64,000 nt of DNA from Colias croceus. Lineage: Eukaryota > Arthropoda > Insecta > Lepidoptera > Pieridae. The first letter of the stretch is position 1. Each line of letters begins with the position of its first letter. Positions 58,630 to 64,000 of the stretch are shown here, piece after piece. Position numbers and translations under genes: made by a program. Location: NCBI RefSeq assembly GCF_905220415.1, contig NC_059568.1, forward strand, positions 7,812,001 to 7,876,000, in the 5' to 3' direction. The notes beneath the pieces are model-generated. The model saw only the letters and a program-made list of their open reading frames with translations, had not been told where the DNA came from and did not search any database.

Positions 58630-60292
58630 AAAAATGTTTGTCTGTTTGTCTGTATGTTCGTGCACGCTAATCTCAGAAACGGCTTATCCGATTAAGATGC
58701 GGTTTTCACTAATATATTGTGGTAATCTTCATTTAACATTTAGTGTTTATTTCATGTCAATCGGTTCGTAAATAAAAAAGTTATGACCATTTAAGTATTC
58801 ACGGCGAACATTTGCTAAGGCATTCTATACACTGTACGATAAAACGTAAGTTATCTGTTACAATTATTATTCCCGTAAATGTCCAAGTGATCATATCGAA
58901 AGTGGCCAAGGGTGGGGGGGGGGGCCGTTTCAAATTAGAATTATTCTTACTTCTAGGTAAATTTTATACATAAAATGTCCTTTAAATTATGTCGTATTAT
59001 ATTTTTAACCCCCGACGCAAAAAGATGGGTGATAAGTGTTTGACCGCTATGTGTGTCTGTGTGTGTGTGTCTGTTTGTGCCACCGTAGCTCGCTAACAGG
59101 TAATCCGAATTGGATGCGGTTTTTTTAGTTAGGCAGCATATTTTCCGACGCTGGTTCTTAGATAAAGTGTATCAAAATCGGTTCATCCATTTATTATACC
59201 TAGGTATATTATTATAGGGGTAAATGTGGGAATGAAAAAAACGAAAGTTGTGAAATATAAGTACCTAAGTGATATATTAAATGAAAGTGAACGACCTATC
59301 AGTAACAAATCGGTTCATCCATTTATTTAATATAGGTATAAAAGTGGTAATAAAAAAATGACTTTGTCAAAAATATACTCAAGTGACATATCATATGAAA
59401 GGGCATGATACATAGGCCTGGCCCTTGGCAATATTTTTTCCTAAGTATACCACTTCTTTTGCCACTGTGGTCCATTACAATTTGTGCACGGTTACGGCCC
59501 AACTTAAAAGATGTCAAGGAGCAACAAACTTATAGATATCAATATGATGTAGGAATGTAATATGGAGGTAGAGGTAGGTCTCGCTCACTTGAAAATATTA
59601 CATGAAAATAAGAAATCGAAAGGAATAAATAATTATTTTACAAACTTCCCGACGATCTTTAAAATTAAGTACCATATATGTATTTTGATAATGAGGTATA
59701 TTATGATGATGTTGGCATGGCAGCCCCGATGACTTTGTTTTTTTTTTTTTTATAAATATTTAAAATGTTATTTATTTTTAAAAATCTTCGGGAAGTTTGT
59801 GAAATTATTTATTCCTTTTTCTATGTATGCACTTTTCTTCGTACTTCGTAGCGCTGTTTTTTTTTTTATTTAATTTTTATTGCACGGTCTAAACGGTTTA
59901 GTTACTACCTACAGGCGTGAGACAGGATTCAGGAAAGATCTGATTTGGATTTTGTGCTGGATTTGATAAAAACTGAGTATCGATTAAGCTGATCAGTTGC
60001 TGCACGATACATAGTTAAAAACATCCATACAAGGAAGGAAGGAAAAGAAATTTGCTCCCCTCCCCCCTGGTGCCTAAAAATAATATGACATACCTAATTT
60101 AAAAGAAATTTTACGTAGAAAATTAATAAGGCATTTTTTTTGTATTGTTTAGCTCAGTTTAGTAATAAATTTTACTTACAGTTCTTTTAATTATTTATGG
60201 TACTCTGTGTTTACTCAATAATTTAAGATAAGTAGTAACTACTATGCAGTCACTATTCCACGCGGACGAAGTCGCGGGCACAGCTAGTAAAA
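58630..60292 (+). repeat. Long lepidopteran repeat block ending CGGACGAAGTCGCGGGCAC
   Basis: Made of repeat pieces: GTTTGTCTGTTTGTCTGTAT and GAAACGGCTTATCCGATTAA near 58640-58690, an 11-G run at 58914-58924, a GT-rich microsatellite at about 59050-59085, a twice-occurring AATCGGTTCATCCATTTATT (about 59175 and 59308), and a terminal ACGCGGACGAAGTCGCGGGC at 60260. No coding part was recognised. It is probably one large LINE-like 3' region or several nested ones. Confidence 0.5.
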
Positions 60293-61511
60293 ACAAATAA
60301 TATGCATACTTAGTCAAACAATTAAGCCGATTTTCAATAACCCTTTTCACATCTATTTCCTTAACTCTAGGGACATTTCAATTAAATAATATTGGCAACA
60401 TTATTTTAAGCGCCGTCAGCGCCGCGTCTATGTCGTTTTGTAGCGTGTGCTGAGGTGTGCTGTAATTCGGATTTGACTGCTTCTAAAGCAAAAGTATACA
60501 AGATCAAAAATATTTACATAGATGGCGCTGTTTTTAAAAATAAAATAACTCTATGCATTTTGATACCAATTACCAACTAACCAACGAGATAAGTATTCAG
60601 TCACATGTGTTATTACTAAAATGGTTTGCTTTTAATAATTAATAGATTAATTAACTTTACTAGTTGAGAGCTTCATAACTCTGTGCCTCCAGTGAATAAG
60701 GGAATAACTCAAAAACAGCACTTTTCAGGAGAGACAAAAAACTATATATCAACACTAAATCTTTGTAACTTCAAATTTTTAAGCTTGTATGGGTAAGATA
60801 TGATGTTAGACTTTAGTTTTACATATAAACAGATATTGTAACAACCCCATAAATATACTTTTTTCGTGTTTTTTTGTAGTTGTGGCCTTATGAACGAGTA
60901 CTTCATGGAATAACTCAATGTATTCACATAATTTTTTTTTTGCTCTTTGCAATATAACGACTTATGCCCTAATGCACTATGTTCATAGTCGCATAACACG
61001 ACTTATATTATTGCCAGTTTTGGTTTTATAGAAATAATGCGACTTATCATGCTTGAAATTTGTGTACTTTATGACTCAATTGAGGCCTTTTAGTGGAACA
61101 ACCATGCATGTAGCTTGAAAAACGAATGAAATCAACGGATTTTTTATCGTTATTAGATATAATAAAAACAAAACAACATTTAGGTGTTTATGCATTTAAC
61201 CTTAGAAGTCCAATCTACGTAAATTTGATGTACACCGCGGCGAAATATCTTTGTCTTTTCTATATTTACCATCGAATCACTTCGAAATCCAGAAACAACT
61301 CATTAGCCGTCGAGACCTAGCAGTACATAGTTGGCTCTTCCCGGTAAATTCCGCCATTTTGTAGTAAAGAGGATGTTGTACGTCATTTTGACGTATAATT
61401 GGGCTTTTCGTAACTTTTACGATTGTTTAAAAAAAATATTTTGTGATTTATTTGAATATTTTTTTTCCAAGTCACGTTTTACATGATATTATATATACTA
61501 TATATCTTCTC

Positions 61512-61845
61512 TAATATATAAAAATCAATGCCACTTTTCGTTGTAATTCCATAACTCGAGAACGGCTGAACCGATTTCGATAATTCTTTTTTTATTATAT
61601 TCCTTGAAGTACGAGGATGGTTCTTATGTAGAGAAAACGTAAACATGTACCACGGGCGAAGCCGGGGCGGACCGCTAGTAATATATAAAAATCAATGCCA
61701 CTTTTCGTTGTAATTCCATAACTCGAGAACGGCTGAACCGATTTCGATAATTCTTTTTTTATTATATTCCTTGAAGTACGAGGATGGTTCTTATGTAGAG
61801 AAAACGTTAATATGTACCACGGGCGAAGCCGGGGCGGACCGCTAG
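61512..61845 (+). repeat. Tandem duplication of a 167-bp lepidopteran repeat
   Basis: Two head-to-tail copies of exactly 167 bp (61512-61678 and 61679-61845) differ at only a few positions. Each runs from TAATATATAAAAATCAATGC through TCGAGAACGGCTGAACCGAT to CGGGCGAAGCCGGGGCGGAC. Confidence 0.9.
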
Positions 61846-62191
61846 TTGGGTATAAAATAGGATCCAGAAAACTTTAACACTAGGACGAAAAACCTTCAAT
61901 TTTAGTAAATGACTGTTGTCCTCCGCTGGATTTGGACTCCAAGAAAGAGGATTGGGAGGCTGAGATGTTGTCTGGTGGTTATAAACGAATATGTCATGGT
62001 GGTTATACATTGAGAATACAAGCACTATAAAGAGATAAGAGAAGCTCGAAAACCATATTCCTGTATGTTCAGTTACCTTACAGGGAAAGGTATAGGTGGT
62101 CTGTGGCGATATTTTACAGCATGATATGAAATTTTAACAATTTCTATATCTTATAATATCAAAATAAATATAGATAAATAAAGAAAAAACA

Positions 62192-62456
62192 ATGAGCCGC
62201 AGAGATTTATTGAAAAAATTAAGCACAGATTTGAAGGTGCCTTGGATGCAAATACGACTTGAAGAGACTCTACGTGACAATATCCCAATTTTTTCAAAAT
62301 ATGTGGTACCAGAGTATCCATAATATGTTAACGATTATGCAGGACCAAAATAGTATCGATATTGCGGATTTTTTCCTATAAAAAAGGCAAATTACAGTGG
62401 CTAAAACGCTATATGAGAGAGAACACAATATTCATAATTGTCAAGACTGGTTATAA
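62192..62456 (+). pseudogene. piggyBac-type transposase, C-terminal remnant
   Basis: Frame one reads MSRRDLLKKLSTDLKVPWMQ and then IRLEETLRDNIPIF, like the stretch of piggyBac transposases between the catalytic core and the CRD. After two in-frame stops (TAA, TAG) comes YRYCGFFPIKKANYSG, then in a shifted frame YEREHNIHNCQDWL and a stop, which matches the end of the CRD. Two zinc-binding cysteines are lost (F and W in their places). It is inactive. Confidence 0.7.
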
Positions 62457-63302
62457 TTTTTTTTTCTATGCGTCTATAATTATAGTATTATTGGTTAGAT
62501 TAAATTAAAAAAAATACTAAGTAGTTATTTTTTATAAAACTTACCCAATTATAAGAAGAAAAGTTTAACATTTTTGTTGGCTTTTTTAGATAATTCAATT
62601 ATCGTTCTGTATTTATATAAACAAAGAGTAAGTATAATATCATTAAATGCACTTAATGTGTTAATTAAAACTGTATTTTTATCTATTGCAAAAAATAGTT
62701 AATTTCCATAGAAATATTATTAGTATCCCAAGTTGACTGATAAATACCTTTTTTTTTAAATAATATAAAGATTTATTGTTGCATATTTATTGAAAAAACG
62801 ATTGAAAAATATTATAAAGCAAAAAGAAATAGTGTCTGTTGTTTCCTGCAGTATTCAAATAGACCAATAGCAACACGGCATTAATGCGAAACTGTCTCAT
62901 TTCGTCACTTGGACCAATGACACTAAGAGTTGTTCCTTTATGCTCATGTTAGAAAAATGACACAAATGCGTTTATATACTAAAATAGTGTTAGCACGGAT
63001 GGAACAAAATGAGTTATGTCTTTATTCAAAAAGTATAACTACACATACGTCCTTGTGTTCGTGGGTTATTTTGACTCGAGACGAATAGTTCCTTTGCAAT
63101 TGCCTAAAATGATGGATAAGGTAACTTATACCGTTAATCACACCCTACTTATACCGTTTGGGTCATTCGAAAAAATGGGTTAGGATGCAGCTAGAGATAT
63201 GTCCTTTTGATATGTTGTGTATTTTGACGAGCTGAATCCAATGGTGCAATAAAAACCAAAGGGAATAACTCGTCTTACTCCCTTATTCACTGGAGGCACA
63301 GA

Positions 63303-64000
63303 ACTGTAACATATTTTCATCTTTGATATTTTTGTAACATTCGCCTTTGTGAAAAATATAACATACAAATTGCACTGCATATATTGTTGTATATCTGTTA
63401 CTTATATTATTAAATAATATTTTTTTAATTATTCGCAGGGCAAATCAAAGAGCACAAACTCAATATAAACACATTCATATTATGTAACAAATATAATTTA
63501 TTAATTATAAGCTCACATATAAACATTCCAACAATACTTTATAAAAAGTAAATACTTGCAAGTTCAACAAAAGCAAAAATAAAGCTATCTTTGGGAATAA
63601 ATAGTATGTTATTATACATAGTATACAACAAATATAGACAAGAATAGAATAGAAAAGTAATTGAGCTAAATGTGAGTTTAATGAAAGATGTTGGTAATAA
63701 TCCTTAGTGTTTCCACCTTTGTGTTTCATACTGATATTTATGCATCTGTCAGCATTTTACTTTATACATTAAAGTTTAATGCTCCTTTTTTTAGATTAAA
63801 AATTAAAAAACAAATTATTTTTCTAAAAGTATAAGAACATATTATAAATTAGCTAATTATTATGGTATTAACTTAATTTTTCATGAAGATTTTAATAAAT
63901 CAAAACCCAATTTTGTGGGTGATTGTAGGCAAACAGTATTGGACAATGCAATAATAAAGAATATGAATTTGAGTCAACATTTTGTGATACTAGTAACCAT
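63303..64000. other. Window end, nothing recognised
   Basis: AT-rich DNA with a 74-codon minus-strand frame that is hydrophobic but has no family resemblance. No element ends were seen. Confidence 0.4.

Larger units (their letters stand above)
60680..63302 (+). mobile_element. Decayed piggyBac-like element
   Basis: A perfect 24-bp inverted repeat (starting TCTGTGCCTCCAGTGAATAA) brackets 2.6 kb, at 60680-60703 and 63279-63302. GGAATAACTC words recur just inside both ends. The interior holds the C-terminal remnant of a piggyBac-type transposase (62192-62456), tandem copies of a lepidopteran repeat and nothing else coding. No TTAA was found directly next to the repeats, so they may be internal rather than the true ends. 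Confidence 0.5.

Overview
The window looks like a piece of nuclear chromosome from a moth or butterfly (Lepidoptera). It is AT-rich, its genes have introns with GT/AG sites, and it carries several dispersed repeats that I recognise from lepidopteran genomes. These include tails reading CGGGCGAAGCCGCGGGCGG, a GGCCAAGTGCGAGTCGG ... ACGGAACCCTA unit, and a CACGCGGACGAAGTCGCGGG unit. The order is inferred from these repeats and from protein types. The species cannot be named. No rRNA gene, complete tRNA gene or CRISPR array was seen.

Three genes are well supported. (1) A four-exon minus-strand gene (29380 to 26661) encodes a 375-residue seven-transmembrane receptor of the rhodopsin class with unusual DRY and NPxxY motifs. 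(2) A plus-strand gene (coding exons 49381 to 51404) encodes a 240-residue PQ-loop protein closest to SLC66A3/PQLC3. (3) An uninterrupted 1122-codon minus-strand reading frame (55834 to 52466) encodes a membrane protein with four thrombospondin type 1 repeats, two laminin-G-like regions, one Ig-like region, one membrane segment and a long cytoplasmic tail. Genes 2 and 3 converge. Weaker candidates are a signal-peptide first exon at 13745-13685 (minus), a spliced small gene at 19043-19783 (plus), and a TATA-linked signal-peptide exon at 43561 (plus).

The rest is mostly intergenic or intronic DNA full of mobile elements. 1-13.6 kb is gene-poor. 15.7-18.3 kb holds a composite repeat with a 214-bp-arm hairpin, split by a piggyBac-like element (16922-17885). 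Its only protein is an 85-residue cysteine-rich domain. A related repeat at 39.7-40.5 kb lacks this insertion and shows the empty TTAA site. 22.6-26.1 kb is a foldback element with a 9-bp target duplication. 30.9-36.4 kb is a cluster of MITEs, a SINE-like insertion, an RTE-like LINE remnant and a mariner-like element with a nested repeat. 42.6-43.5 kb is a large inverted repeat. 56.3-63.3 kb holds two MITEs, common lepidopteran repeats and a second, decayed piggyBac-like element.

The genes do not form an obvious shared pathway. The most interesting points are the piggyBac-like element that encodes only the DNA-binding cysteine-rich domain, the foldback element, the divergent receptor with a 55-bp inverted copy of its own exon in its intron, and the intronless adhesion-type gene.
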